The translations under genes and the position numbers were made by a program. Positions 36,151-50,900 of a DNA stretch of 64,000 nucleotides are shown piece after piece. Origin of the DNA: Heligmosomoides polygyrus polygyrus (Eukaryota; Nematoda; Chromadorea; Rhabditida; Heligmosomidae); the NCBI GenBank assembly GCA_947396885.1, contig OX377206.1, positions 50,575,631-50,639,630 of the forward strand, written 5' to 3'. Within the stretch, counting starts at the first letter, position 1, and each line of letters opens with the position of its first letter. The notes beneath the pieces were generated by a model, which worked only from the letters and a program-made list of their open reading frames with translations, did no database searches and was not told the origin of the DNA.

Positions 36151-39100
36151 CGTCTTCAGGAACTTCCTCAAGAACGAACTTTGCAATTGACGTATCTTTG
36201 AACAACGTCAATGAGAATCGGATAATTAAACAATCAAGAGCTCTCATTTTTCCGGGACAATTCCTTGATTTTAGCTTGTTAATGGTGATTGTGTTTATCG
36301 ATTTCTTCGGCAACACCACATAGTGTGACATGACTGCCGTCTTTAGGAACTTCCCCAAGAACGAACTTTGCAATTGACGTATCTTTGAACAACGTCAATG
36401 AGAATCTGATCATTAACCTGTTAAGAGCTCTCATTTTTTCGGGACAATTCTTTGATATCAGCTTGTTCCTCGTGATTGGGTTTATCGGTTTCTTCGGCCA
36501 CATGACATAGTGTGACATGACTGTCGTCTTCAGGTACTTCCTCAAGAACGAACTTTGCAATTGACGTATCTTTGAACAACGTCAATGAGAATCGGATCAT
36601 TAACCAGTCAAGAGCTCTCATTTTTCGGGACAATTCTTTGATATCAGCTTGTTCCTCGTGATTGGGTTTATCGGTTTCTTCGGCAACATGACATAGTGTG
36701 ACATGACTGCCGTCTTTAGGAACTTCCCCAAGAACGAACTTTGCAATTGACGTATCTTTGAACAACGTCAATGAGAATCGGATCATTAACCAGTCAAGAG
36801 CTCTCATTTTTTCGGGACAATTCTTTGATATCAGCTTGTTCCTCGTGATTGGGTTTATCGGTTTCTTCGGCGACATGACATAGTGTGACATGACTGCCGT
36901 CTTCAGGAACTTCCTCAAGAACGAACTTTGCAATTGACGTATCTTTGAACAACGTCAATGAGAATCGGATAATTAAACAATCAAGAGCTCTCATTTTTCC
37001 GGGACAATTCCTTGATTTTAGCTTGTTAATGGTGATTGTGTTTATCGATTTCTTCGGCAACACCACATAGTGTGACATGACTGCCGTCTTTAGGAACTTC
37101 CCCAAGAACGAACTTTGCAATTGACGTATCTTTGAACAACGTCAATGAGAATCGGACCATTAACCAGTCAACAGCTCTCATTTTTCCGGGACAATTCCTT
37201 GATTTCAGCTTGTTAATGGTGATTGTGTTTATCGATTTCTTCGGCAACACCACATAGTGTGACATGACTGCCGTCTTTAGGAACTTCCCCAAGAACGAAC
37301 TTTGCAATTGACGTATCTTTGAACAACGTCAATGAGAATCGGATCATTAACCAGTCAAGAGCTCTCATTTTTTCGGGACAATTCTTTGATATCAGCTTGT
37401 TCCTCGTGATTGGGTTTGTCGGTTTCTTCGGCAACATGACATAGTGTGACATGACTGCCGTCTTCAGGAACTTCCTCAAGAACGAACTTTGCAATTGACG
37501 TATCTTTGAACAACGTCAATGAGAATCGGATCACTAACCAGTCAAGAGCTCTCATTTTTTCGGGACAATTGTTTGATTTCAGCTTGTTAATGGTGATTGT
37601 GTTTATCGATTTCATCGGTAACACGACATAGTGTGACATTACTGCCGTCTTTAGGAACTTCCCCAAGAACGAACTTTGCAATTGACGTATCTTTGAACAA
37701 CGTCAATGAGAATCGGATCATTAACCAGTCAAGTGCTCTCATTTTTTCGGGACAATTGTTTGATTTCAGCTTGTTAATGGTGATTGTGTTTATCGATTTC
37801 TTCGGCAACATCATATAGTGTGACATGACCGTCGTCTTTAGGACCTTCCTCAAGAACGATCTTCACAATCCACATATCTCACAACACCGTCAGACGTCAC
37901 ACTGAGGCAGATCACTAGAAGGATCGAAACTACTATGTCTTCAGGTACTTCCTCAAGAACGAACTTTGCAATTGACGTATCTTTGAACAACGTCAATGAG
38001 AATCGGATATTAAACAATCAAGAGCTCTCATTTTTCCGGGACAATTCCTTGATTTTAGCTTGTTAATGGTGATTGTGTTTATCGATTTCATCGGTAACAC
38101 GACATAGTGTGACATGACTGCCGTCTTTAGGAACTTCCCCAAGAACGAACTTTGCAATTGACGTATCTTTGAACAACGTCAATGAGAATCTGATCATTAA
38201 CCTGTTAAGAGCTCCCATTTTTTCGGGACAATTCTTTGATATCAGCTTGTTCCTCGTGATTGGGTTTATCGGTTTCTTCGGCCACATGACATAGTGTGAC
38301 ATGACTGTCGTCTTCAGGAACTTCCTCAAGAACGAACTTTGCAATTGACGTATCTTTGAACAACGTCAATGAGAATCGGATCATTAACCAGTCAAGAGCT
38401 CTCATTTTTTCGGGACAATTCTTTGATATCAGCTTGTTCCTCGTGATTGGGTTTGTCGGTTTCTTCGGCAACATGACATAGTGTGACATGACTGCCGTCT
38501 TCAGGAACTTCCTCAAGAACGAACTTTGCAATTGACGTATCTTTGAACAACGTCAATGAGAATCGGATCACTAACCAGTCAAGAGCTCTCATTTTTCCGG
38601 GACAATTCCTTGATTTTAGCTTGTTAATGGTGATTGTGTTTATCGATTTCTTCGGCAACACCACATAGTGTGACATGACTGCCGTATTTAGGAACTTCCC
38701 CAAGAACGAACTTTGCAATTGACGTATCTTTGAACAACGTCAATGAGAATCGGATCATTAACCAGTCAAGAGCTCTCATTTTTCCGAGACAATTCATTGA
38801 TTTCAGCTTGTTAATGGTGATTGTGTTTATCTATTTCTTCGGCCACATGACATAGTGTGACATGACTGCCGTCTTCAGGAACTTCCTCAAGAACGAACTT
38901 TGCAATTGACTTATCTTTGAACAACGTCAAGGAGAATCGGATAATTAAACAATCAAGAGCTCTCATTTTTCCGGGACAATTCCTTGATTTTAGCTTGTTA
39001 ATGGTGATTGTGTTTATCGATTTCATCGGTAACACGACATAGTGTGACATGACTGCCGTCTTTAGGAACTTCCCCAAGAACGAACTTTGCAATTGACGTA

Positions 39101-41380
39101 TCTTTGAACAACGTCAATGAGAATCGGATAATTAAACAATCAAGAGCTCTCATTTTTCCGGGACAATTCCTTGATTTTAGCTTGTTAATGGTGATTGTGT
39201 TTATCGATTTCTTCGGCAACACCACATAGTGTGACATGACTGCCGTCTTTAGGAACTTCCCCAAGAACGAACTTTGCAATTGACGTATCTTTGAACAACG
39301 TCAATGAGAATCTGATCATTAACCTGTTAAGAGCTCTCATTTTTTCGGGACAATTCTTTGATATCAGCTTGTTCCTCGTGATTGGGTTTATCGGTTTCTT
39401 CGGCCACATGACATAGTGTGAGATGACTGTGGTCTTCAGGTACTTCCTCAAGAACGAACTTTGCAATTGACGTATCTTTGAACAACGTCAATGAGGATCG
39501 GATCATTAACCAGTCAAGAGCTCTCATTTTTCGGGACAATTCTTTGATATCAGCTTGTTCCTCGTGATTGGGTTTATCGGTTTCTTCGGCAACATGACAT
39601 AGTGTGACATGACTGCCGTCTTTAGGAACTTCCCCAAGAACGAACTTTGCAATTGACGTATCTTTGAACAACGTCAATGAGAATCGGATCACTAACCAGT
39701 CAAGAGCTCTCATTTTTCCGGGACAATTCCTTGATTTTAGCTTGTTAATGGTGATTGTGTTTATCGATTTCTTCGGCAACACCACATAGTGTGACATGAC
39801 TGCCGTATTTAGGAACTTCCCCAAGAACGAACTTTGCAATTGACGTATCTTTGAACAACGTCAATGAGAATCTGATAATTAAACAATCAAGAGCTCTCAT
39901 TTTTCCGGGACAATTCCTTGATTTTAGCTTGTTAATGGTGATTGGGTTTATCGGTTTCTTCGGCCACATGACATAGTGTGACATGACTGTCGTCTTCAGG
40001 AACTTCCTCAAGAACGAACTTTGCAATTGACGTATCTTTGAACAACGTCAATGAGAATCGGATCATTAACCAGTCAAGAGCTCTCATTTTTTCGGGACAA
40101 TTCTTTGATATCAGCTTGTTCCTCGTGATTGGGTTTATCGGTTTCTTCGGCGACATGACATAGTGTGACATGACTGCCGTCTTCAGGAACTTCCTCAAGA
40201 ACGAACTTTGCAATTGACGTATCTTTGAACAACGTCAATGAGAATCGGATAATTAAACAATCAAGAGCTCTCATTTTTCCGGGACAATTCCTTGATTTTA
40301 GCTTGTTAATGGTGATTGTGTTTATCGATTTCTTCGGCAACACCACATAGTGTGACATGACTGCCGTATTTATGAACTTCCCCAAGAACGAACTTTGCAA
40401 TTGACGTATCTTTGAACAACGTCAATGAGAATCGGATCATTAACCAGTCAAGAGCTTTCATTTTTCCGAGACAATTCATTGATTTCAGCTTGTTAATGGT
40501 GATTGTGTTTATCGATTTCTTCGGCCACATGACATAGTGTGACATGACTGCCGTCTTCAGGTACTTCCTCAAGAACGAACTTTGCAATTGACGTATCTTT
40601 GAACACCGTCAGACGTCAATGAGAATCGGATCATTAGCCATCATTAGTACGGTTTTTATGTCTACCAGTTTCTTCGGCTTCACAAGATAGTGTGATATGA
40701 CTGCCGTATTTAGGAACTTCCCCAAGAACGAACTTTGCAATTGACGTATCTTTGAACAACGTCAATGAGAATCTGATAATTAAACAATCAAGAGCTCTCA
40801 TTTTTCCGGGACAATTCCTTGATTTTAGCTTGTTAATGGTGATTGGGTTTATCGGTTTCTTCGGCCACATGACATAGTGTGACATGACTGTCGTCTTCAG
40901 GAACTTCCTCAAGAACGAACTTTGCAATTGACGTATCTTTGAACAACGTCAATGAGAATCGGATCATTAACCAGTCAAGAGCTCTCATTTTTTCGGGACA
41001 ATTCTTTGATATCAGCTTGTTCCTCGTGATTGGGTTTATCGGTTTCTTCGGCCACATGACATAGTGTGACATGACTGTCGTCTTCAGGAACTTCCTCAAG
41101 AACGAACTTTGCAATTGACGTATCTTTGAACAACGTCAATGAGAATCGGATCATTAACCAGTCAAGAGCTCTCATTTTTTCGGGACAATTCTTTGATATC
41201 AGCTTGTTCCTCGTGATTGGGTTTATCGGTTTCTTCGGCGACATGACATAGTGTGACATGACTGCCGTCTTCAGGAACTTCCTCAAGAACGAACTTTGCA
41301 ATTGACTTATCTTTGAACAACGTCAAGGAGAATCGGATAATTATACAATCAAGAGCTCTCATTTTTCCGGGACAATTCCT
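36151..41380. repeat. 5.2-kb block, left member of a 22,620-bp spaced near-identical pair
   Basis: Every base position I compared matches position +22,620 except six: 36553/59173 (C/T), 36966/59586 (C/A), 37830/60450 (C/T), 39431/62051 (G/C), 39610/62230 (T/C) and 40373/62993 (T/G). To the left of about 36150 the two diverge at once (A-type versus B-type monomer). The block holds one 103-bp, one 153-bp and two degraded-dyad monomers in fixed order. Confidence 0.85.
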
Positions 41381-42106
41381 TGATTTTAGCTTGTTAATGG
41401 TGATTGTGTTTATCGATTTCATCGGTAACACGACATAGTGTGGCATGACTGCCGTCTTTAGGAACTTCCCCAAGAACGAACTTTGCAATTGACGTATCTT
41501 TGAACAACGTCAATGAGAATCGGACCATTAACCAGTCAAGAGCTCTCATTTTTTCGGGACAATTCTTTGATATCAGCTTGTTCCTCGTGATTGGGTTTAT
41601 CGGTTTCTTCGGCCACATGACATAGTGTGACATGACTGCCGTCTTCAGGTACTTCCTCAAGAACGAACTTTGCAATTGACGTATCTTTGAACACCGTCAG
41701 ACGTCAATGAGAATCGGATCATTAGCCATCATTAGTACGGTTTTTATGTCTACCAGTTTCTTCGGCTTCACAAGATAGTGTGATATGACTGCCGTATTTA
41801 GGAACTTCCCCAAGAACGAACTTTGCAATTGACGTATCTTTGAACAACGTCAATGAGAATCGGATAATTAAACAATCAAGAGCTCTCATTTTTCCGGGAC
41901 AATTCCTTGATTTTAGCTTGTTAATGGTGGTTGTGTTTATCGATTTCTTCGGCAACACCACATAGTGTGATATGACTGTCGTCTTCAGGTACTTCCTCAA
42001 GAACGAACTTTGCAATTGACGTATCTTTGAACAACGTCAATGAGAATCGGATATTAAACAATCAAGAGCTCTCATTTTTCCGGGACAATTCCTTGATTTT
42101 AGCTTG
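41241..42106. repeat. Copy of the 18608-19473 segment (offset 22,633 bp)
   Basis: Shared rare states in the same order are GACTTATC with GTCAAGGAG, AATTATACAATC, GTGTGGCATGACTG, the 153-bp monomer and GGTGGTTGTGTTTATC. At least one base differs (GAACAAACTT near 19181, GAACGAACTT here). The match ends where 19474 onward switches to GTTCCTGGTGACTGGG. The AATTATACAATC state occurs again at 63961, at the window edge. Confidence 0.8.
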
Positions 42107-45100
42107 TTAATGGTGATTGTGTTTATCGATTTCTTCGGCAACACCACATAGTGTGACATGACTGCCGTATTTAGGAACTTCCCCAAGAACGAACTTTGCA
42201 ATTGACGTATCTTTGAACAACGTCAATGAGAATCGGATCATTAACCAGTCAAGAGCTTTCATTTTTCCGAGACAATTCATTGATTTCAGCTTGTTAATGG
42301 TGATTGTGTTTATCGATTTCTTCGGCCACATGACATAGTGTGACATGACTGCCGTCTTCAGGTACTTCCTCAAGAACGAACTTTGCAATTGACGTATCTT
42401 TGAACAACGTCAATGAGAATCGGATCATTAACCAGTCAAGAGCTCTCATTTTTTCGGGACAATTCTTTGATATCAGCTTGTTCCTCGTGATTGGGTTTAT
42501 CGGTTTCTTCGGCGACATGACATAGTGTGACATGACTGCCGTCTTCAGGAACTTCCTCAAGAACGAACTTTGCAATTGACGTATCTTTGAACAACGTCAA
42601 TGAGAATCTGATCATTAACCTGTCAAAAGCTCTCATTTTTTCGGGACAATTCTTTGATATCAGCTTGTTCCTGGTGACTGGGTTTATCGGTTTCTTCGGC
42701 CACATGACATAGTGTGACATGACTGTCGTCTTCAGGTACTTCCTCAAGAACGAACTTTGCAAATAACGTATCTTTGAACAACGTCAATGAGAATCGGATC
42801 ATTAACCAGTCAAGAGCTCTCATTTTTCGGGACAATTCTTTGATATCAGCTTGTTCCTCGTGATTGGGTTTATCGGTTTCTTCGGCAACATGACATAGTG
42901 TGACATGACTGCCGTCTTTAGGAACTTCCCCAAGAACGAACTTTGCAATTGACGTATCTTTGAACAACGTCAATGAGAATCGGATCATTAACCAGTCAAG
43001 AGCTCTCATTTTTTCGGGACAATTCTTTGATATCAGCTTGTTCCTCGTGATTGGGTTTATCGGTTTCTTCGGCGACATGACATAGTGTGACATGACTGCC
43101 GTCTTCAGGAACTTCCTCAAGAACGAACTTTGCAATTGACGTATCTTTGAACAACGTCAATGAGAATCGGATAATTAAACAATCAAGAGCTCTCATTTTT
43201 CCGGGACAATTCCTTGATTTTAGCTTGTTAATGGTGATTGTGTTTATCGATTTCTTCGGCAACACCACATAGTGTGACATGACTGCCGTATTTAGGAACT
43301 TCCCCAAGAACGAACTTTGCAATTGACGTATCTTTGAACAACGTCAATGAGAATCGGATAATTAAACAATCAAGAGCTCTCATTTTTCCGGGACAATTCC
43401 TTGATTTTAGCTTGTTAATGGTGATTGTGTTTATCGATTTCTTCGGCAACACCACATAGTGTGACATGACTGCCGTCTTCAGGTACTTCCTCAAGAACGA
43501 ACTTTGCAATTGACGTATCTTTGAACACCGTCAGACGTCAATGAGAATCGGATCATTAGCCATCATTAGTACGGTTTTTATGTCTACCAGTTTCTTCGGC
43601 TTCACAAGATAGTGTGATATGACTGCCGTATTTAGGAACTTCCCCAAGAACGAACTTTGCAATTGACGTATCTTTGAACAACGTCAATGAGAATCTGATA
43701 ATTAAACAATCAAGAGCTCTCATTTTTCCGGGACAATTCCTTGATTTTAGCTTGTTAATGGTGATTGGGTTTATCGGTTTCTTCGGCCACATGACATAGT
43801 GTGACATGACTGTCGTCTTCAGGAACTTCCTCAAGAACGAGCTTTGCAATTGACGTATCTTTGAACAACGTCAATGAGAATCGGACCATTAACCAGTCAA
43901 GAGCTCTCATTTTTTCGGGACAATTCTTTGATATCAGCTTGTTCCTCGTGATTGGGTTTATCGGTTTCTTCGGCCACATGACATAGTGTGACATGACTGC
44001 CGTCTTCAGGTACTTCCTCAAGAACGAACTTTGCAATTGACGTATCTTTGAACACCGTCAGACGTCAATGAGAATCGGATCATTAGCCATCATTAGTACG
44101 GTTTTTATGTCTACCAGTTTCTTCGGCTTCACAAGATAGTGTGATATGACTGCCGTATTTAGGAACTTCCCCAAGAACGAACTTTGCAATTGACGTATCT
44201 TTGAACAACGTCAATGAGAATCGGATAATTAAACAATCAAGAGCTCTCATTTTTCCGGGACAATTCCTTGATTTTAGCTTGTTAATGGTGGTTGTGTTTA
44301 TCGATTTCTTCGGCAACACCACATAGTGTGATATGACTGTCGTCTTCAGGTACTTCCTCAAGAACGAACTTTGCAATTGACGTATCTTTGAACAACGTCA
44401 ATGAGAATCGGATATTAAACAATCAAGAGCTCTCATTTTTCCGGGACAATTCCTTGATTTTAGCTTGTTAATGGTGATTGTGTTTATCGATTTCTTCGGC
44501 AACACCACATAGTGTGACATGACTGCCGTCTTTAGGAACTTCCCCGAGAACGAACTTTGCAATTGACGTATCTTTGAACAACGTCAATGAGAATCTGATC
44601 ATTAACCTGTCAAGAGCTCTCATTTTTTCGGGACAATTCTTTGATATCAGCTTGTTCCTGGTGACTGGGTTTATCGGTTTCTTCGGCCACATGACATAGT
44701 GTGACATGACTGTCGTCTTCAGGTACTTCCTCAAGAACGAACTTTGCAAATAACGTATCTTTGAACAACGTCAATGAGAATCGGATCATTAACCAGTCAA
44801 GAGCTCTCATTTTTCGGGACAATTCTTTGATATCAGCTTGTTCCTCGTGATTGGGTTTATCGGTTTCTTCGGCAACATGACATAGTGTGACATGACTGCC
44901 GTCTTTAGGAACTTCCCCAAGAACGAACTTTGCAATTGACGTATCTTTGAACAACGTCAATGAGAATCGGATCATTAACCAGTCAAGAGCTCTCATTTTT
45001 TCGGGACAATTCTTTGATATCAGCTTGTTCCTCGTGATTGGGTTTATCGGTTTCTTCGGCCACATGACATAGTGTGAGATGACTGTCGTCTTCAGGTACT

Positions 45101-47223
45101 TCCTCAAGAACGAACTTTGCAATTGACGTATCTTTGAACAACGTCAATGAGGATCGGATCATTAACCAGTCAAGAGCTCTCATTTTTCGGGACAATTCTT
45201 TGATATCAGCTTGTTCCTCGTGATTGGGTTTATCGGTTTCTTCGGCAACATGACATAGTGTGACATGACTGCCGTCTTTAGGAACTTCCCCAAGAACGAA
45301 CTTTGCAATTGACGTATCTTTGAACAACGTCAATGAGAATCGGATCACTAACCAGTCAAGAGCTCTCATTTTTCCGGGACAATTCCTTGATTTTAGCTTG
45401 TTAATGGTGATTGTGTTTATCGATTTCTTCGGCAACACCACATAGTGTGACATGACTGCCGTATTTAGGAACTTCCCCAAGAACGAACTTTGCAATTGAC
45501 GTATCTTTGAACAACGTCAATGAGAATCTGATAATTAAACAATCAAGAGCTCTCATTTTTCCGGGACAATTCCTTGATTTTAGCTTGTTAATGGTGATTG
45601 GGTTTATCGGTTTCTTCGGCCACATGACATAGTGTGACATGACTGTCGTCTTCAGGAACTTCCTCAAGAACGAACTTTGCAATTGACGTATCTTTGAACA
45701 ACGTCAATGAGAATCGGATCATTAACCAGTCAAGAGCTCTCATTTTTTCGGGACAATTCTTTGATATCAGCTTGTTCCTCGTGATTGGGTTTATCGGTTT
45801 CTTCGGCGACATGACATAGTGTGACATGACTGCCGTCTTCAGGAACTTCCTCAAGAACGAACTTTGCAATTGACGTATCTTTGAACAACGTCAATGAGAA
45901 TCGGATAATTAAACAATCAAGAGCTCTCATTTTTCCGGGACAATTCCTTGATTTTAGCTTGTTAATGGTGATTGTGTTTATCGATTTCTTCGGCAACACC
46001 ACATAGTGTGACATGACTGCCGTATTTAGGAACTTCCCCAAGAACGAACTTTGCAATTGACGTATCTTTGAACAACGTCAATGAGAATCGGATCATTAAC
46101 CAGTCAAGAGCTTTCATTTTTCCGAGACAATTCCTTGATTTTAGCTTGTTAATGGTGACTGGGTTTATCGGTTTCTTCGGCCACATGACATAGTGTGACA
46201 TGACTGTCGTCTTCAGGTACTTCCTCAAGAACGAACTTTGCAAATAACGTATCTTTGAACAACGTCAATGAGAATCGGATCATTAACCAGTCAAGAGCTC
46301 TCATTTTTCGGGACAATTCTTTGATATCAGCTTGTTCCTCGTGATTGGGTTTATCGGTTTCTTCGGCAACATGACATAGTGTGACATGACTGCCGTCTTT
46401 AGGAACTTCCCCAAGAACGAACTTTGCAATTGACGTATCTTTGAACAACGTCAATGAGAATCGGATCATTAACCAGTCAAGAGCTCTCATTTTTTCGGGA
46501 CAATTCTTTGATATCAGCTTGTTCCTCGTGATTGGGTTTATCGGTTTCTTCGGCCACATGACATAGTGTGAGATGACTGTCGTCTTCAGGTACTTCCTCA
46601 AGAACGAACTTTGCAATTGACGTATCTTTGAACAACGTCAATGAGGATCGGATCATTAACCAGTCAAGAGCTCTCATTTTTCGGGACAATTCTTTGATAT
46701 CAGCTTGTTCCTCGTGATTGGGTTTATCGGTTTCTTCGGCAACATGACATAGTGTGACATGACTGCCGTCTTTAGGAACTTCCCCAAGAACGAACTTTGC
46801 AATTGACGTATCTTTGAAGAACGTCAATGAGAATCGGATCACTAACCAGTCAAGAGCTCTCATTTTTCCGGGACAATTCCTTGATTTTAGCTTGTTAATG
46901 GTGATTGTGTTTATCGATTTCTTCGGCAACACCACATAGTGTGACATGACTGCCGTATTTAGGAACTTCCCCAAGAACGAACTTTGCAATTGACGTATCT
47001 TTGAACAACGTCAATGAGAATCTGATAATTAAACAATCAAGAGCTCTCATTTTTCCGGGACAATTCCTTGATTTTAGCTTGTTAATGGTGATTGGGTTTA
47101 TCGGTTTCTTCGGCCACATGACATAGTGTGACATGACTGTCGTCTTCAGGAACTTCCTCAAGAACGAACTTTGCAATTGACGTATCTTTGAACAACGTCA
47201 ATGAGAATCGGATCATTAACCAG

Positions 47224-47922
47224 TCAAGAGCTCTCATTTTTTCGGGACAATTCTTTGATATCAGCTTGTTCCTCGTGATTGGGTTTATCGGTTTCTTCGG
47301 CGACATGACATAGTGTGACATGACTGCCGTCTTCAGGAACTTCCTCAAGAACGAACTTTGCAATTGACGTATCTTTGAACAACGTCAATGAGAATCGGAT
47401 CATTAACCAGTCAAGAGCTCTCATTTTTCGGGACAATTCTTTGATATCAGCTTGTTCCTCGTGATTGGGTTTATCGGTTTCTTCGGCAACATGACATAGT
47501 GTGACATGACTGCCGTCTTTAGGAACTTCCCCAAGAACGAACTTTGCAATTGACGTATCTTTGAACAACGTCAATGAGGATCGGATCATTAACCAGTCAA
47601 GAGCTCTCATTTTTCGGGACAATTCTTTGATATCAGCTTGTTCCTCGTGATTGGGTTTATCGGTTTCTTCGGCAACATGACATAGTGTGACATGACTGCC
47701 GTCTTTAGGAACTTCCCCAAGAACGAACTTTGCAATTGACGTATCTTTGAACAACGTCAATGAGAATCGGATCACTAACCAGTCAAGAGCTCTCATTTTT
47801 CCGGGACAATTCCTTGATTTTAGCTTGTTAATGGTGATTGTGTTTATCGATTTCTTCGGCAACACCACATAGTGTGACATGACTGCCGTATTTAGGAACT
47901 TCCCCAAGAACGAACTTTGCAA
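47224..47922 (-). other. Variant 232-codon open frame
   Basis: Three 62-residue repeats with a different mix of monomer subtypes: the middle repeat has LGEVPKDG in place of LEEVPEDD, and MIRSS in place of MIRFS. It shows that any two consecutive T5 monomers open the frame whatever their subtype. Confidence 0.25.
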
Positions 47923-50900
47923 TTGACGTATCTTTGAACAACGTCAATGAGAATCTGATAATTAAACAATCAAGAGCTCTCATTTTTCCGGGACAATTCC
48001 TTGATTTTAGCTTGTTAATGGTGATTGGGTTTATCGGTTTCTTCGGCCACATGACATAGTGTGACATGACTGTCGTCTTCAGGAACTTCCTCAAGAACGA
48101 ACTTTGCAATTGACGTATCTTTGAACAACGTCAATGAGAATCGGATCATTAACCAGTCAAGAGCTCTCATTTTTTCGGGACAATTCTTTGATATCAGCTT
48201 GTTCCTCGTGATTGGGTTTATCGGTTTCTTCGGCGACATGACATAGTGTGACATGACTGCCGTCTTCAGGAACTTCCTCAAGAACGAACTTTGCAATTGA
48301 CGTATCTTTGAACAACGTCAATGAGAATCGGATCATTAACCAGTCAAGAGCTCTCATTTTTCGGGACAATTCTTTGATATCAGCTTGTTCCTCGTGATTG
48401 GGTTTATCGGTTTCTTCGGCAACATGACATAGTGTGACATGACTGCCGTCTTTAGGAACTTCCCCAAGAACGAACTTTGCAATTGACGTATCTTTGAACA
48501 ACGTCAATGAGAATCGGATCATTAACCAGTCAAGAGCTCTCATTTTTTCGGGACAATTCTTTGATATCAGCTTGTTCCTCGTGATTGGGTTTATCGGTTT
48601 CTTCGGCGACATGACATAGTGTGACATGACTGCCGTCTTCAGGAACTTCCTCAAGAACGAACTTTGCAATTGACGTATCTTTGAACAACGTCAATGAGAA
48701 TCGGATAATTAAACAATCAAGAGCTCTCATTTTTCCGGGACAATTCCTTGATTTTAGCTTGTTAATGGTGATTGTGTTTATCGATTTCTTCGGCAACACC
48801 ACATAGTGTGACATGACTGCCGTATTTAGGAACTTCCCCAAGAACGAACTTTGCAATTGACGTATCTTTGAACAACGTCAATGAGAATCGGATCATTAAC
48901 CAGTCAAGAGCTTTCATTTTTCCGAGACAATTCATTGATTTCAGCTTGTTAATGGTGATTGTGTTTATCGATTTCTTCGGCCACATGACATAGTGTGACA
49001 TGACTGCCGTCTTCAGGTACTTCCTCAAGAACGAACTTTGCAATTGACGTATCTTTGAACACCGTCAGACGTCAATGAGAATCGGATCATTAGCCATCAT
49101 TAGTACGGTTTTTATGTCTACCAGTTTCTTCGGCTTCACAAGATAGTGTGATATGACTGCCGTATTTAGGAACTTCCCCAAGAACGAACTTTGCAATTGA
49201 CGTATCTTTGAACAACGTCAATGAGAATCTGATCATTAACCTGTCAAAAGCTCTCATTTTTTCGGGACAATTCTTTGATATCAGCTTGTTCCTGGTGACT
49301 GGGTTTATCGGTTTCTTCGGCCACATGACATAGTGTGACATGACTGTCGTCTTCAGGTACTTCCTCAAGAACGAACTTTGCAAATAACGTATCTTTGAAC
49401 AACGTCAATGAGAATCGGATCATTAACCAGTCAAGAGCTCTCATTTTTCGGGACAATTCTTTGATATCAGCTTGTTCCTCGTGATTGGGTTTATCGGTTT
49501 CTTCGGCAACATGACATAGTGTGACATGACTGCCGTCTTTAGGAACTTCCCCAAGAACGAACTTTGCAATTGACGTATCTTTGAACAACGTCAATGAGAA
49601 TCGGATCATTAACCAGTCAAGAGCTCTCATTTTTTCGGGACAATTCTTTGATATCAGCTTGTTCCTCGTGATTGGGTTTATCGGTTTCTTCGGCGACATG
49701 ACATAGTGTGACATGACTGCCGTCTTCAGGAACTTCCTCAAGAACGAACTTTGCAATTGACGTATCTTTGAACAACGTCAATGAGAATCGGATAATTAAA
49801 CAATCAAGAGCTCTCATTTTTCCGGGACAATTCCTTGATTTTAGCTTGTTAATGGTGATTGTGTTTATCGATTTCTTCGGCAACACCACATAGTGTGACA
49901 TGACTGCCGTATTTAGGAACTTCCCCAAGAACGAACTTTGCAATTGACGTATCTTTGAACAACGTCAATGAGAATCGGATCATTAACCAGTCAAGAGCTT
50001 TCATTTTTCCGAGACAATTCATTGATTTCAGCTTGTTAATGGTGATTGTGTTTATCGATTTCTTCGGCCACATGACATAGTGTGACATGACTGCCGTCTT
50101 CAGGTACTTCCTCAAGAACGAACTTTGCAATTGACGTATCTTTGAACACCGTCAGACGTCAATGAGAATCGGATCATTAGCCATCATTAGTACGGTTTTT
50201 ATGTCTACCAGTTTCTTCGGCTTCACAAGATAGTGTGATATGACTGCCGTATTTAGGAACTTCCCCAAGAACGAACTTTGCAATTGACGTATCTTTGAAC
50301 AACGTCAATGAGAATCTGATAATTAAACAATCAAGAGCTCTCATTTTTCCGGGACAATTCCTTGATTTTAGCTTGTTAATGGTGATTGGGTTTATCGGTT
50401 TCTTCGGCCACATGACATAGTGTGACATGACTGTCGTCTTCAGGAACTTCCTCAAGAACGAACTTTGCAATTGACGTATCTTTGAACAACGTCAATGAGA
50501 ATCGGACCATTAACCAGTCAAGAGCTCTCATTTTTTCGGGACAATTCTTTGATATCAGCTTGTTCCTCGTGATTGGGTTTATCGGTTTCTTCGGCCACAT
50601 GACATAGTGTGACATGACTGCCGTCTTCAGGTACTTCCTCAAGAACGAACTTTGCAATTGACGTATCTTTGAACACCGTCAGACGTCAATGAGAATCGGA
50701 TCATTAGCCATCATTAGTACGGTTTTTATGTCTACCAGTTTCTTCGGCTTCACAAGATAGTGTGATATGACTGCCGTATTTAGGAACTTCCCCAAGAACG
50801 AACTTTGCAATTGACGTATCTTTGAACAACGTCAATGAGAATCGGATAATTAAACAATCAAGAGCTCTCATTTTTCCGGGACAATTCCTTGATTTTAGCT

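Larger units (their letters stand above)
33292..36933. repeat. HOR block with 1,307- and 1,680-bp periods, rich in 186-bp monomers
   Basis: Monomer order from 33434 repeats at 35114 (1,680 bp, nine monomers of which three are 186 bp). From 33292 it repeats at 34599 (1,307 bp, seven monomers of which two are 186 bp). The unit includes consecutive T5 monomers that open a long minus-strand frame. The differing lengths reflect one versus two T5 monomers retained per copy. Confidence 0.78.
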
